This document shows positions 16,369 through 25,815 of a stretch of 64,000 nt of DNA, in pieces; position 1 is the first letter of the stretch, and each line of letters starts with the position of its first letter. The notes under the pieces were generated by a model. It made no database searches and was not told the DNA's origin. It saw only the letters and a program-made list of their open reading frames with translations. The translations under genes were made by a program, and so were the position numbers. Source of the DNA: Albidovulum sp. (GTDB taxonomy: Bacteria; Pseudomonadota; Alphaproteobacteria; Rhodobacterales; Rhodobacteraceae); NCBI GenBank assembly GCA_030837785.1, contig JAUQYA010000112.1, positions 1-64,000 on the forward strand, given 5' to 3'.

Positions 16369-17529
16369 CTACTGCCGATAGGGGCGCAGCAGGTCCCTGG
16401 CGATCAGGTCCTGGTGGATTTCCGACGTGCCTTCCCAGATCCGCTCGATCCTGGCATCGCGCCAGAACCGCTGGATCGGGAAATCCTCCATCAGCCCCAT
16501 GCCGCCGAAGATCTGCACCGCCTCGTCGGCGACGCGGAATACCATCTCCGAACAATAGTAGTTGACCATCGAGGCTTCGGTCCGGTTCATCTGATCGTTG
16601 TCCATCTTCCAGGCAGCTTCCTTGACCATCAGGTCGCCCAGCTTGATGTCCACCGCCATGTTGGCGATCTTGAAGCCGACGCCCTGGAATTCGCCGATGG
16701 TCTTGCCGAAGGCCTTGCGGGTGCCGGCCCATTCCTTGGTCATGTCGAAGATGCGTTCGGCCCGGCCGACGCAATGAGCCCCGAGCGCAACGCGGCCGTC
16801 ATAGAGCCATTCGTTGGCGGTGTCGAAACCCCGGCCCTCCTCGCCGAGGATCTTGGCATCGGGAACACGCACGTTGTCGAGGTAGATCATGTTCGGGTTG
16901 TAGCCGCGGGTGACGATGGATTTCATCGGCTCGACCCGGACACCGGGGGTGTCCTTGTCCAGAAGGAAGGCGGTGAAGCGCTTCCTCGGCCCGCGGTCGG
17001 TCTGGTCGGTGCCGGTCACGGCGATCAGGATGATGAAGTCGGCGATGTCGGCGGCCGAGATGAACTGCTTGACGCCGTTGATCACCCAGTCGTCGCCATC
17101 CCGGACCGCCTTGGTGGTGATCGCCCGCGCGTCCGACCCGGCGCCGGGTTCGGTCAGGGCGAAGGCGTCCTTGCGCTCGCCGCGGATGCAGGGCTTGAGG
17201 TATTCCTCGATCTGCTCGCCCTGGCACTTGAAGAGGATGCCGGTGACGCCGCGGTGCATGCACATGCCCAACGGCGAATGCGGCTTGCCCATCACCCGTT
17301 CGACCTGCATCTTGGTCTGCTTGTCGAGCCCCGCCCCGCCCCATTCCTCGGGCAGATACATGTTGTCGAACCCCGCCTCGACCGACTTGCGGTGAATCTC
17401 CTGGCGGATCTCGTCGGGAACGCGGCGCAGTTCCTCGACCACCGCCTCGTGGGGGTAAAGCTCGCGCTTGCAGAATTCCTCGAGCGACTCGACGAGCGCC
17501 TGCTGTTCGAAACTGAGTGCGAAATCCAT
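16369..17529 (-). CDS. Acyl-CoA dehydrogenase
   Basis: The 386-residue FAD enzyme has the family marks: FALTEPGAGSDARAI, an ISAADIADF segment, RVALGAHCVGRAERI and the C-terminal QIFGGMGLMEDFPIQRFWRDARI, ending with the glutamate-containing WEGTSEIHQDLIARDLL. Acyl-CoA dehydrogenases introduce the alpha-beta double bond and pass electrons to ETF. Two ATGs (17532, 17529) follow AAGGAGGGG; the second has the better spacing. It lies 11 nt from an enoyl-CoA hydratase that would act on its product. Confidence 0.94.
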   Translation of the reverse strand: MDFALSFEQQALVESLEEFCKRELYPHEAVVEELRRVPDEIRQEIHRKSVEAGFDNMYLPEEWGGAGLDKQTKMQVERVMGKPHSPLGMCMHRGVTGILFKCQGEQIEEYLKPCIRGERKDAFALTEPGAGSDARAITTKAVRDGDDWVINGVKQFISAADIADFIILIAVTGTDQTDRGPRKRFTAFLLDKDTPGVRVEPMKSIVTRGYNPNMIYLDNVRVPDAKILGEEGRGFDTANEWLYDGRVALGAHCVGRAERIFDMTKEWAGTRKAFGKTIGEFQGVGFKIANMAVDIKLGDLMVKEAAWKMDNDQMNRTEASMVNYYCSEMVFRVADEAVQIFGGMGLMEDFPIQRFWRDARIERIWEGTSEIHQDLIARDLLRPYRQ

Positions 17530-17540
17530 CATCCCCTCCT

Positions 17541-18329
17541 TCACGCGCCGACGAAGCGCGGCGCCCGGCGTTCGTTCGCGGCGGCCAGTCCCTCGGCGTG
17601 GTCTTTCGTGGCGGCGCAGACCTTGCCGGCCGCCAGTTCCTCGATCTGCTGGTCGGGCAGGCTGCGGGCATGGGCGCTGTTGAGAAGCCGCTTGGCCTGG
17701 GCGATGGCGACGGTCGGGCCCGAGGCCAGCTTCTGCGCGAAGGCGAGCGTATCCTCCCAGAGCCGCTCGCGCGGCGAGACATGGCTGACCAGCCGGTTTG
17801 CCAGCGCCTCGTCGGCGAGCCAGAGATCGCCGGTGAAGGCGAAACGCTTGGCGGCTTCGAGCCCCATCACGCGTGGCATCAGCCAGGTGCCGCCGCAATC
17901 GGGGCTGTAGCCGACATTGGTGTAGGAACAGATGAACTTGGCCTTGTCCGAGGCGTAGCGGAAATCGCAGGCCAGCGCCATGTCGAGCCCCGCGCCAACC
18001 GCCGCGCCGTCGATCATCGCCACCACCGGCTTCGGCATGTCGTGGACCTGCTGGATCAGCTTCAGCGATTCCTCCATCCAGTTCATGTCGGGCCAGGGGT
18101 TGTCGCCCTGCCCCTTGCCCGCCCATTCCTTGACATCGGCGCCGGCGGAAAAGGCCCCGCCGCGCCCGGTCAGGATCAGGGCGCGCATGGTGGCGTCGGC
18201 CGCCGCCTCGCGCAGCGCCCGGCGCAGCTCGATGGTGATGCCCATGCCGAGCGCGTTGCGCGCCTCGGGGCGGTTCAGCGCGATGACGCCCACCGCGTCG
18301 TGGCGCTCGGTCTCAAGGTATTTGAACAT
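17541..18329 (-). CDS. Enoyl-CoA hydratase/isomerase family protein
   Basis: The 262-residue crotonase-fold protein shows the oxyanion-hole segments GAFSAGADVKEW (about 58-69) and DGAAVGAGLDMALACD (about 107-122). The second catalytic position falls in YSPDCGGTWLMPR, where one of the usual glutamates is replaced by Asp, so it may be an isomerase or a hydratase with altered acid-base chemistry. GGAGG precedes the ATG. It is coupled with the acyl-CoA dehydrogenase downstream and a second crotonase upstream. Confidence 0.9.
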   Translation of the reverse strand: MFKYLETERHDAVGVIALNRPEARNALGMGITIELRRALREAAADATMRALILTGRGGAFSAGADVKEWAGKGQGDNPWPDMNWMEESLKLIQQVHDMPKPVVAMIDGAAVGAGLDMALACDFRYASDKAKFICSYTNVGYSPDCGGTWLMPRVMGLEAAKRFAFTGDLWLADEALANRLVSHVSPRERLWEDTLAFAQKLASGPTVAIAQAKRLLNSAHARSLPDQQIEELAAGKVCAATKDHAEGLAAANERRAPRFVGA

Positions 18330-18373
18330 TGCAGTCCTCCCGTATCCTTCCCGCCGCGTGGCGGACCTGTTCG

Positions 18374-19181
<808 letters not shown>

Positions 19182-19192
<11 letters not shown>

Positions 19193-20000
19193 TCCGCCCG
19201 CTCCTCTTTCTGGCGCGGCTGGCGTAGAGGTGCAGCAAGAGGGGCGGCACCGAGGTCACGATCAGCATCAGCGTGGACACCGCGGCCAGCGTCGGGTCCA
19301 CATCGTCGCGCAGGGTGGCGAAGGTCACCCGCGACAGGGTGGACATCGGCCCCGAGGCGATCATCAGCGAGATGATCAACTCGTCGAACGAGACGAGGAA
19401 GGACAAGAGCATCGCGGTCGCCACCGAGAACTTCACCTGCGGCAGGGTCACCGTCATGAATGCCTTGAAGCGGTTGGCGCCGAGGCTGCGCGCGACCATC
19501 TCCTGGCTCATGTCGAAGGAACTGAACCCCGCGCTCATCGTCAGGATGACGAAGGGCATCGCCACCACGGAATGGCCGAGGACGAGGCCGAGCGTGGTGT
19601 TCAGAAGGCCGCCGATCCGCGCGTAGACGAAGAACATGCCGACGGCGATCAGGATCGACGGCACCGCCAGCGGCGAGATCAGCGTCGCGCGGATCGTCTC
19701 CGACAACCGGAAGTCCGACTGATTCAGGGCATAGGCGGCCGCGACGCCCGAGACGGTGGTCACGATCATGGTCAGGAAGGCGACGCGCAGCGACACCCAG
19801 ACCGATCCGATCCATTTCTGTTCGCCGAAGAAGGCTTCGTACCAGCGCAGCGACCAGCCGCGCGGCGGGAAGGTCATCGCGGTGCTGGAGCTGAACGACA
19901 CCGGGATCACGATCAGCATCGGCACCACAAGGTAGAAGATCACCAGCCCGACGAGGGTGTAGAGCCAGAGCCGGTCGCGGTGGGAGACATAGGATTCCAT
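19182..20000 (-). CDS. ABC transporter permease (PotC-type)
   Basis: The 272-residue inner-membrane protein has six predicted membrane segments, the first at about 12-38. The cytoplasmic EAA loop is visible as EMVARSLGANRFKAFMTVTLPQ near residue 180. It matches the second permease of spermidine/putrescine-type importers. GTAGGGGG precedes the start. It follows the other permease by 10 nt and overlaps the crotonase gene. Confidence 0.92.
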
Positions 20001-20009
20001 GCGTGCCCC

Positions 20010-20927
20010 CTACCTGCCCGAGGCCAGCCAGCGGACCAGCCTGAGGCTGATCAGGAGGCAGAGCGCCGTCATCAGCAGAAGCAGCACCGCCAGCGCCGAC
20101 GCCGGCCCCCAGGTCGGGTAGAGCGAGATCGATTCCTGGATCCTCTGCGCGATCATCTTGATCTTGCCGCCGCCGAGGATCGCCGGCGTGATGTAGAAGC
20201 CAAGGCACATCACGAAGACCATGATCATGCCGGCGACGAGGCCGGGCAGCGACAGCGGCAGGAAGATGCGGAAGAACGCATGCGTCGGCGAAGAGCCGAG
20301 ATTGGCGCCCGCCCGCATCAGGTTGCCGTCGATCGCCTTCATCGAGGCGTAGAGCGGCAGGATCAGGAACGGCACCATGATGTGCACCATGCCGATCACC
20401 GTGCCGGTCATGTTGTGGACAAGGGCCACCGGCTTGTCGATGATCCCCAGCCAGATCAGCGACTTGTTCACGATGCCGTTGCGCTGGAGGATGATCAGCC
20501 AGGAAAACGTCCGCACCAGCCCCGAGGTCCAGAACGGCACGAGGACGGCCAGCATGAGGATGCCCGACCACCTCGGCGGCAGGATCGCCAGCAGATAGGC
20601 CACCGGGTAGCCCAAGAGCACGCAGATGACCGTCACGATGAAGGCGATCATGAAGGTGTTGAAGAACATCTCGACATAGACGGGTTCGGCGAAGAAGAGC
20701 GTGTAGTTCTCCAGCCCGACGGTGCCGTCCTGACCGACGAACGACAGCGACAGAAGCCACAGGATCGGGCAGACCATCAGCACGAAGACGACGAGAAGCG
20801 CCGGCAGCGTCAGGCGCCGCCGCATCCGGGTTTCGGCGCGCGCGCCGCGTTCCAGCGCCTGGCGGTTGGCCTCGAGCCCGGCCGCGCCGAGCCCGGCGGT
20901 GGGGTCGAGAGCGGCGGCTTCGGCCAT
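20010..20927 (-). CDS. ABC transporter permease (PotB-type)
   Basis: The 305-residue inner-membrane protein has a hydrophilic N-terminus of about 45 residues, then six segments starting LPALLVVFVLMVCPILWLLS. The EAA loop reads MRAGANLGSSPTHAFFRIFLP. Of the two in-frame ATGs (20933, 20927) the second is used because GGAGGG is directly against the first but six nt from the second. It forms the membrane channel with its PotC-type partner. Confidence 0.92.
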   Translation of the reverse strand: MAEAAALDPTAGLGAAGLEANRQALERGARAETRMRRRLTLPALLVVFVLMVCPILWLLSLSFVGQDGTVGLENYTLFFAEPVYVEMFFNTFMIAFIVTVICVLLGYPVAYLLAILPPRWSGILMLAVLVPFWTSGLVRTFSWLIILQRNGIVNKSLIWLGIIDKPVALVHNMTGTVIGMVHIMVPFLILPLYASMKAIDGNLMRAGANLGSSPTHAFFRIFLPLSLPGLVAGMIMVFVMCLGFYITPAILGGGKIKMIAQRIQESISLYPTWGPASALAVLLLLMTALCLLISLRLVRWLASGR

Positions 20928-20929
20928 GC

Positions 20930-22030
20930 TCATCCCTCCGCGCGCACGATGCGGGCATCGGCGCGCTCCAGCCGCAGCGCCACGCGGTCCCCCGCGCTCG
21001 GAAGCTGTCGGAGGTTCTCCGACCGGTTCGCCATCCGCACCGAGACCTTGTGGCCGCCGTCGAGAACGACCTCGAAAAGCAGGCTCTCGCCCTGGAACAC
21101 GACGGTCCGCACCTGGCCCTGGAACAGGTTCGCCTCCTCGCCCGCCCCGGCCCCGCCGCCGGGCGCCACCAGACGCAGGCGCTCGGGCCGCAGCATCAGC
21201 AGGCGGTCGCCGCCGGCCGGCGGCACCTCCTCGGCAAGCCGGACCGGCTGGTCGCCATAGGCAAGGCCGCGCGGGGTGGGTTGCAGCGGCAGGAAGGTGG
21301 ATTCGCCGATGAATTCGGCGATGAAGCGGCTTTCGGGCTTTTCGTAGAGATCGGTCGGCGTCCCGATCTGCGCCAGCCGGCCGTTCGAGAACACCGCGAC
21401 CCGGTCGGACATGGTCAGCGCCTCGCGCTGGTCATGGGTCACCGAAATCGTCGTCATCCCCAGCCGGTCGTGCAACTGGCGGATCTCGATCTGCATGGCT
21501 TCGCGCAGGTGCTTGTCGAGCGCCGACAGGGGCTCGTCCATCAGGAGAACCCGCGGCTCGAACACGATCGCGCGGGCGAGCGCGATACGCTGGCGCTGGC
21601 CGCCCGAAAGCTCGTTGATCCGGCGCGTGTCGTAGCCCGCGAGCTGCACCATGTCGAGCGCCCGGCGGGTGCGCGCCTCGACCTCGGAACGGCCGACCTT
21701 CCGCAGGCGCAGCGGATAGGCCACGTTCTCGCCCACGCTCATGTGCGGAAACAGCGCGTAGTTCTGGAACACCATGCCGATGTTGCGCTTGTGGGGCGGC
21801 AGATGGACGATCTCCTGCTCGGCGATGCGGATCGACCCCCGCGTCGGACGGCTGAAGCCCGCGATCATCATCAGAAGCGTGGTCTTGCCCGACCCCGAAG
21901 GCCCGAGCAGGGTCAGAAGCTCGCCCGGCCGGATGTCGAAGGTGACATCGTCGACGGCCCGCACCGCCCCGAAGTGCTTCGAGAGCGTCTGCACCTGAAC
22001 CGGCAGGGCCGAGGTCTTGGGTTCTGTCAT
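20930..22030 (-). CDS. ABC transporter ATP-binding protein (PotA-type)
   Basis: The 366-residue ATPase has Walker A GPSGSGKTT, Q-loop MVFQNYALFPHMSV, signature LSGGQRQRIALARA, Walker B VLLMDEPLSALD and a C-terminal TOBE domain from about 270. The start is the ATG at 22030; a GTG at 22057 is possible. The Shine-Dalgarno is weak, and two strong hairpins lie just upstream, so its translation may be tuned below that of the binding protein. Confidence 0.92.
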   Translation of the reverse strand: MTEPKTSALPVQVQTLSKHFGAVRAVDDVTFDIRPGELLTLLGPSGSGKTTLLMMIAGFSRPTRGSIRIAEQEIVHLPPHKRNIGMVFQNYALFPHMSVGENVAYPLRLRKVGRSEVEARTRRALDMVQLAGYDTRRINELSGGQRQRIALARAIVFEPRVLLMDEPLSALDKHLREAMQIEIRQLHDRLGMTTISVTHDQREALTMSDRVAVFSNGRLAQIGTPTDLYEKPESRFIAEFIGESTFLPLQPTPRGLAYGDQPVRLAEEVPPAGGDRLLMLRPERLRLVAPGGGAGAGEEANLFQGQVRTVVFQGESLLFEVVLDGGHKVSVRMANRSENLRQLPSAGDRVALRLERADARIVRAEG

Positions 22031-22099
22031 CGGGCGATCCCGTTGTTGCGGTTCCACGATCTGGTTCTCAGGCCTGGGCCGGGTGGCCGGGAAAGACGC

Positions 22100-22170
22100 C
22101 CTCCGGCCCGGGCCGGAGGCCCCGGGGGGGCATCATCGGGGATGCCCGGGCCGCGAAGGCCGGGCATCCC
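22100..22170. repeat. Two strong palindromic hairpins between binding-protein and ATPase genes
   Basis: CCTCCGGCCCGGGCCGGAGG (22100-22119) is a perfect 20-bp palindrome. GGGATGCCCGG (22139-22149) pairs with CCGGGCATCCC (22160-22170) over a 10-nt loop. Neither has a T tract in the direction of transcription, so they look like mRNA-stabilising, processivity-reducing hairpins rather than a full terminator. Confidence 0.65.
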
Positions 22171-22186
22171 GTCGTCGGTCGCAGGC

Positions 22187-23221
22187 CTATTGCTGCAGCA
22201 TCACCGCATCCCACTTGGTCTGCGCCTCGGTCACATGCTCGGCCCAGTAGCCCATGTCGGTGATCAGCTGCTTGGCGATGTTGTCGGTGCTGGTCACCAC
22301 CTTCGCGGCCTTCTCGGGCGAGATCAGGCCGAGCTTGAAGGCATCCTGGTTCATCGGCCCGTAGGGGATGAAGTCCGGCAGGTTGGCCTGGTACTTGGGA
22401 TCGAGCAGGTTGTTCACCAGCCGCATCGCGCCTTCGGGGTTGGGCGAGCCCTTCGGCACCACCAGGCATTCCACGTCGAGCACCGCGTCGTTCAGCGTAT
22501 AGGCATAGGGTGCGCCTTCCTTGATCGCGGCCTCGATCCGGGCAGCCCAGATCGTCAGCATGTCAACCTCCTCGGCGGTGGCAAGCTGGGTCGCCTGCGC
22601 GCCGGTCGCCCAGCTCACCGTGATGTTGGGCTTGAACTCGGCCCATTTCTTCATCGAGCGGTCCATGTCGATCGGATAGACCTGATCCTTCGGCACGCCG
22701 TCGGCCATCAGGGCGATTTCCATGTTGGTCGACGGATAGCCGCCGCCCACCGCGCGGGTGCCGGGGAATTTCTCGACATCGAAGAAATCCGCCCAGTTCT
22801 GCGGCGGGTTGTCGCCATAGACATTGGTGTTGTAGGCCAGAACCGTCGAATAGGCGGTGAAGCCGATCCAGTATTCGTTGCGCAGGTTTTCCGGGATGCC
22901 GGCGGCGTTCGGGATCTTGGAATAGTCCAGCGGCTCCAGCAGACCCTCCTTCGCCGCGGTGTCGCAGTAGCCGCCGTAAAGCTCGACCACGTCGAGATCG
23001 TTGGCGTTCGCCTTGACCTTGGTGCGCACGTCGGCGATGCCGCCCGACAGGACATAGTCGACCACCGTCATGCCCTGGTCGGCCGGCAGATGGTCGAGGA
23101 TTGCCTTGCGCACCCCCTCCTGATAGGCGCCGCCGTAGGACGCGTAGCTGACGGTCTCCTCGGCCAGGGCCGGCAGGGCCAGGGCGCTCACGGAGACGGC
23201 CAGGATCGCACGAAGTCTCAT
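22187..23221 (-). CDS. ABC transporter substrate-binding protein (PotD/SBP_bac_8-like)
   Basis: The 344-residue periplasmic protein has a signal peptide (MRLRAILAVSVSALALPALA, cleaved before EETVSY), then ETVSYASYGGAYQEGVRKAI and a two-lobed solute-binding fold with polyamine/opine-type features such as DVVELYGGYCDT. GGGAGGAG lies 4-5 nt before the ATG. The open frame runs far upstream but only as an antisense-style extension. The ligand is unknown; the nearby acyl-CoA enzymes suggest a carboxylated or quaternary-amine compound. Confidence 0.9.
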   Translation of the reverse strand: MRLRAILAVSVSALALPALAEETVSYASYGGAYQEGVRKAILDHLPADQGMTVVDYVLSGGIADVRTKVKANANDLDVVELYGGYCDTAAKEGLLEPLDYSKIPNAAGIPENLRNEYWIGFTAYSTVLAYNTNVYGDNPPQNWADFFDVEKFPGTRAVGGGYPSTNMEIALMADGVPKDQVYPIDMDRSMKKWAEFKPNITVSWATGAQATQLATAEEVDMLTIWAARIEAAIKEGAPYAYTLNDAVLDVECLVVPKGSPNPEGAMRLVNNLLDPKYQANLPDFIPYGPMNQDAFKLGLISPEKAAKVVTSTDNIAKQLITDMGYWAEHVTEAQTKWDAVMLQQ

Positions 23222-23373
23222 TTCTCTCCTCCCATGTTGGGCAAACCGCGTTTGCCTCGGCTTGCGGGCCGATCGGGCAGGCCGGACATCCCGCCCGGCG
23301 CCCCCGCTCCACCCCCCGTTGCACAGGGCGGCGCCCTTCCCGCGCCGCCCTGCATCCTCCTGCCGCGCCGCCT

Positions 23374-24348
23374 CTAGCCGTCGAAGGCGCGCAATCCCCT
23401 GACCATCGCCTCGCGGCAATCCGTCGCCATCCGCTCCACAAGCTCGGCGCAGGTCGGTATGTCCTCGACCAGCCCGATGACCTGGCTGGCCCAGATCAGC
23501 CCCGCGTCGACCTCGCCACGCTCCAGCGCCGCGCGCCCCCGCGCGCCGGCGACCAGCGACCGGATGTCCTCGAAGGTGGCGCCGCCCGGCCGGTTCTCGA
23601 TGCCGATCACCTCGTCCGACACCGCGTTCTTCAGGACCCGGCCGGTGTTGCGCAGGGTGCGGAAGATCAGGTTCGTATCGCGTTCCGTGGCGGCGATCAG
23701 GGCGCGCTTGATGGTGTCGTGGATCGGCGCCTCGCGCGTGGCGCAGAACCGCGTGCCCATGTTCACGCCCTCGGCGCCCAGCATCATCGCCGCGGCCATG
23801 CCCTCCCCGCTGCCGATCCCGCCCGAGGCGATCAGCGGGATCTTCACCGCCCGCGCCGCCGCGGCAAACAGCACCAGCCCGCCGATGTCGTCCTCGCCGG
23901 GATGGCCCGCGGCCTCGAACCCGTCGATGGAAATTGCATCCACCCCGGCGCGCTCGGCCGAGAGCGCGTGGCGCACGGCGGTGCATTTGTGAACGATCAC
24001 CGCACCGGCGGCCTTGGCCTTGGCGATGAATTCCTTCGGGCTCCGGCCCGCCGTCTCGATGACCCTGACGCCGGCGTCGAGCGCGGCATCCAGATAGGCC
24101 TCGTAGGGCGGCGGGGTCGTTGCCGGCAGGATCGTCAGGTTCACGCCGAAGGGCTTGTCGGTCATCGTCCGGCAGCGGGAGATCTCGGCGGTCAGCGCCG
24201 CCGGATCGGGCTGCGTCAGCGCGGTCAGGATGCCGAGCCCGCCGGCGTTCGACACCGCCGAGGCAAGCTCGGCGCGCCCGACCCACTGCATCCCGCCCTG
24301 GATGATCGGATAGCGGATTCCCAGAAGCTCGGTCACCCGTGTCCGCAT
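23374..24348 (-). CDS. Nitronate monooxygenase-like FMN oxidoreductase
   Basis: The 324-residue TIM-barrel flavoprotein of the 2-nitropropane dioxygenase family begins TELLGIRYPIIQGGMQWVGR. Diagnostic segments are SNAGGLGILTAL, IDGFEAAGHPGED (with the conserved His), PLIASGGIGSGEG and GAEGVNMGTRF. Family members oxidise nitronates or act as enoyl-reductase-like FMN enzymes. GGAGG lies eight nt before the ATG. It is the first gene of the leftward run and separated from the binding-protein gene by about 150 nt, so it may be partly independent. Confidence 0.88.
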   Translation of the reverse strand: MRTRVTELLGIRYPIIQGGMQWVGRAELASAVSNAGGLGILTALTQPDPAALTAEISRCRTMTDKPFGVNLTILPATTPPPYEAYLDAALDAGVRVIETAGRSPKEFIAKAKAAGAVIVHKCTAVRHALSAERAGVDAISIDGFEAAGHPGEDDIGGLVLFAAAARAVKIPLIASGGIGSGEGMAAAMMLGAEGVNMGTRFCATREAPIHDTIKRALIAATERDTNLIFRTLRNTGRVLKNAVSDEVIGIENRPGGATFEDIRSLVAGARGRAALERGEVDAGLIWASQVIGLVEDIPTCAELVERMATDCREAMVRGLRAFDG

Positions 24349-24416
24349 TGCCGACGCCTCCAGAATCACCCTTGCGGACAGGGATAGCGCACATCTCCGG
24401 CGGCACAAATCGAAAA

Positions 24417-24475
24417 TTGGCTGGCCGTCCAACTTTTTTTCATTCCGTCAATTCCGGATGCTGGACGCCCGTCCA
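24417..24475. promoter_or_regulatory. Candidate TetR-type operator pair upstream of the catabolic cluster
   Basis: TGGACG-CC-CGTCCA (24462-24475) is a perfect palindrome. A related imperfect one, TTGGCTGGCCGTCCAA, lies at 24417-24432. Both share the half-site CCGTCCAA. They are about 70-130 nt upstream of the first leftward gene and include a T-run. The rest of the 24349-24706 gap, including 24480-24700, shows no gene and presumably holds the rightward promoter of the DMT transporter. Confidence 0.5.
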
Positions 24476-24706
24476 ATTCGCCGCTAGGGTCCGGACTCGC
24501 CAAGGGAGAAATCCGGATGAAGTCCGTCCGTTCGACCCGACGCCGGCAGGTCCGGTGCCGGCAGGGATCTGTCGTCCCGATCGCGGCATCGCGGGCCGGC
24601 TCCGGCCGCACGCGACCCGTTTCGAACTGCCACACGCGGGCGCGCGGTGACTGACCCTGCGACGCCTCCGCTCCCGGCGACCGGGCCGGGTGACGGCGAC
24701 AGGCCG

Positions 24707-25579
24707 ATGCGCAAACCCTCCCGGACGGCCGTCGCCATCGTGATGGTGTGCCTCAGCTCGCTCTGCTTCACGCTGAACGACACGGTCACGAAGTTCCTGA
24801 TCGAAGGCTACGACGTGACGGTGATCATCTTCGTCCGGGGCGTGCTGGCGATGCCGCTGCTCGTCGCGATGGCGGTCACGCTCGGGCGGACGCGGGTGCG
24901 CTGGTCGCCTGCGCTGTGGCTCTACGCGCTGCGCGGCGCGCTGGGGCTCGTGGCCGCCTACATGTATATCGAGGCGCTGAAATACCTCAGCGTCGCCGAG
25001 GCGACGGTGATCGTCTTCGCCTCGCCCTTCATCGTCACGGTGGCGTCGGTCCTGGTCTTCCACGAACGCCCCGGCTGGAGGACATGGGCGGCCGTGCTGG
25101 TCAGCTTCGCCGGTGTCGTCATCGCGATCCAGCCCGGCGCATCGGCCTTCCAGCCGGCGTCGCTCCTGATCCTCGCCTGCGCGTTCCTCTACGCCGCGAT
25201 CTCGCTCACCTCCCGCTGGCTGCCGGGCGAGGACAACCTCTGGACGGTCAGCCTCTACGGCGCGGCCTTTTCCGCCCTCTATGTCGCCCCGTTCACGGCC
25301 GGGAAGTGGACGGCACTCGACCCCGGCGACCTGATCCTTTTCGCCGCCGCGGCCTTCTTCTCGAGCCTCGGCATCGGCCTCGGCTCGCTCGCCTACCGCT
25401 CCGCCCCCGCCTCGGCCCTCGCGCCTTTCGGCTATATCGGATTGCTCTGGTCCACCGGCGTCACCTGGCTGGTCTGGGACAGCGTGCCGGGCACCTGGAC
25501 GCTGATCGGCGCCGCCGTGGTCGCCAGCAGCAGCGTCTTCTACCTGATGTCGCGCCGGTTGCCGGGCGATCGCGGGTGA
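24707..25579 (+). CDS. DMT-superfamily exporter (EamA family)
   Basis: The 290-residue inner-membrane protein has ten predicted helices in two EamA repeats (about 5-130 and 145-285). Visible signatures are SLCFTLNDTVTKFLIEGYD and AYMYIEALKYLSVAEATVIV in the first and LGSLAYRSAPASALAPFGY in the second. It is probably a metabolite efflux carrier. The ATG at 24707 is chosen as the natural start before the first helix; an in-frame GTG at 24647 would add 20 Pro/Gly-rich residues. Confidence 0.88.
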   Translation: MRKPSRTAVAIVMVCLSSLCFTLNDTVTKFLIEGYDVTVIIFVRGVLAMPLLVAMAVTLGRTRVRWSPALWLYALRGALGLVAAYMYIEALKYLSVAEATVIVFASPFIVTVASVLVFHERPGWRTWAAVLVSFAGVVIAIQPGASAFQPASLLILACAFLYAAISLTSRWLPGEDNLWTVSLYGAAFSALYVAPFTAGKWTALDPGDLILFAAAAFFSSLGIGLGSLAYRSAPASALAPFGYIGLLWSTGVTWLVWDSVPGTWTLIGAAVVASSSVFYLMSRRLPGDRG

Positions 25580-25815
25580 AATCGGGGCGTGGAAGGGACG
25601 GTGGCGCGCCGGTCAGGATGGAACTTTGCGCCGCTATCTCATTGTTAGTCCGATATAATTTCATCTGACCGTCCAAAGCGGCGTACGCCCCTGAACAGAC
25701 CGCTATCCAATCGGGGCCTTGTTCAGCTCAGGAACGCCGCCAAGTACATGCTCGACGAAAGCAACGATGTCGTGGCGTCCCACACGGTCCCGATGCGAAC
25801 GCCTGCACGCCGATG

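Noticed and set aside
25703..25815. Leftward peptide segment HDIVAFVEHVLGGVPELNKA next to the GlxA-type gene
   Set aside because: Looks like a possible gene remnant but too short to assign; no start or ribosome site.
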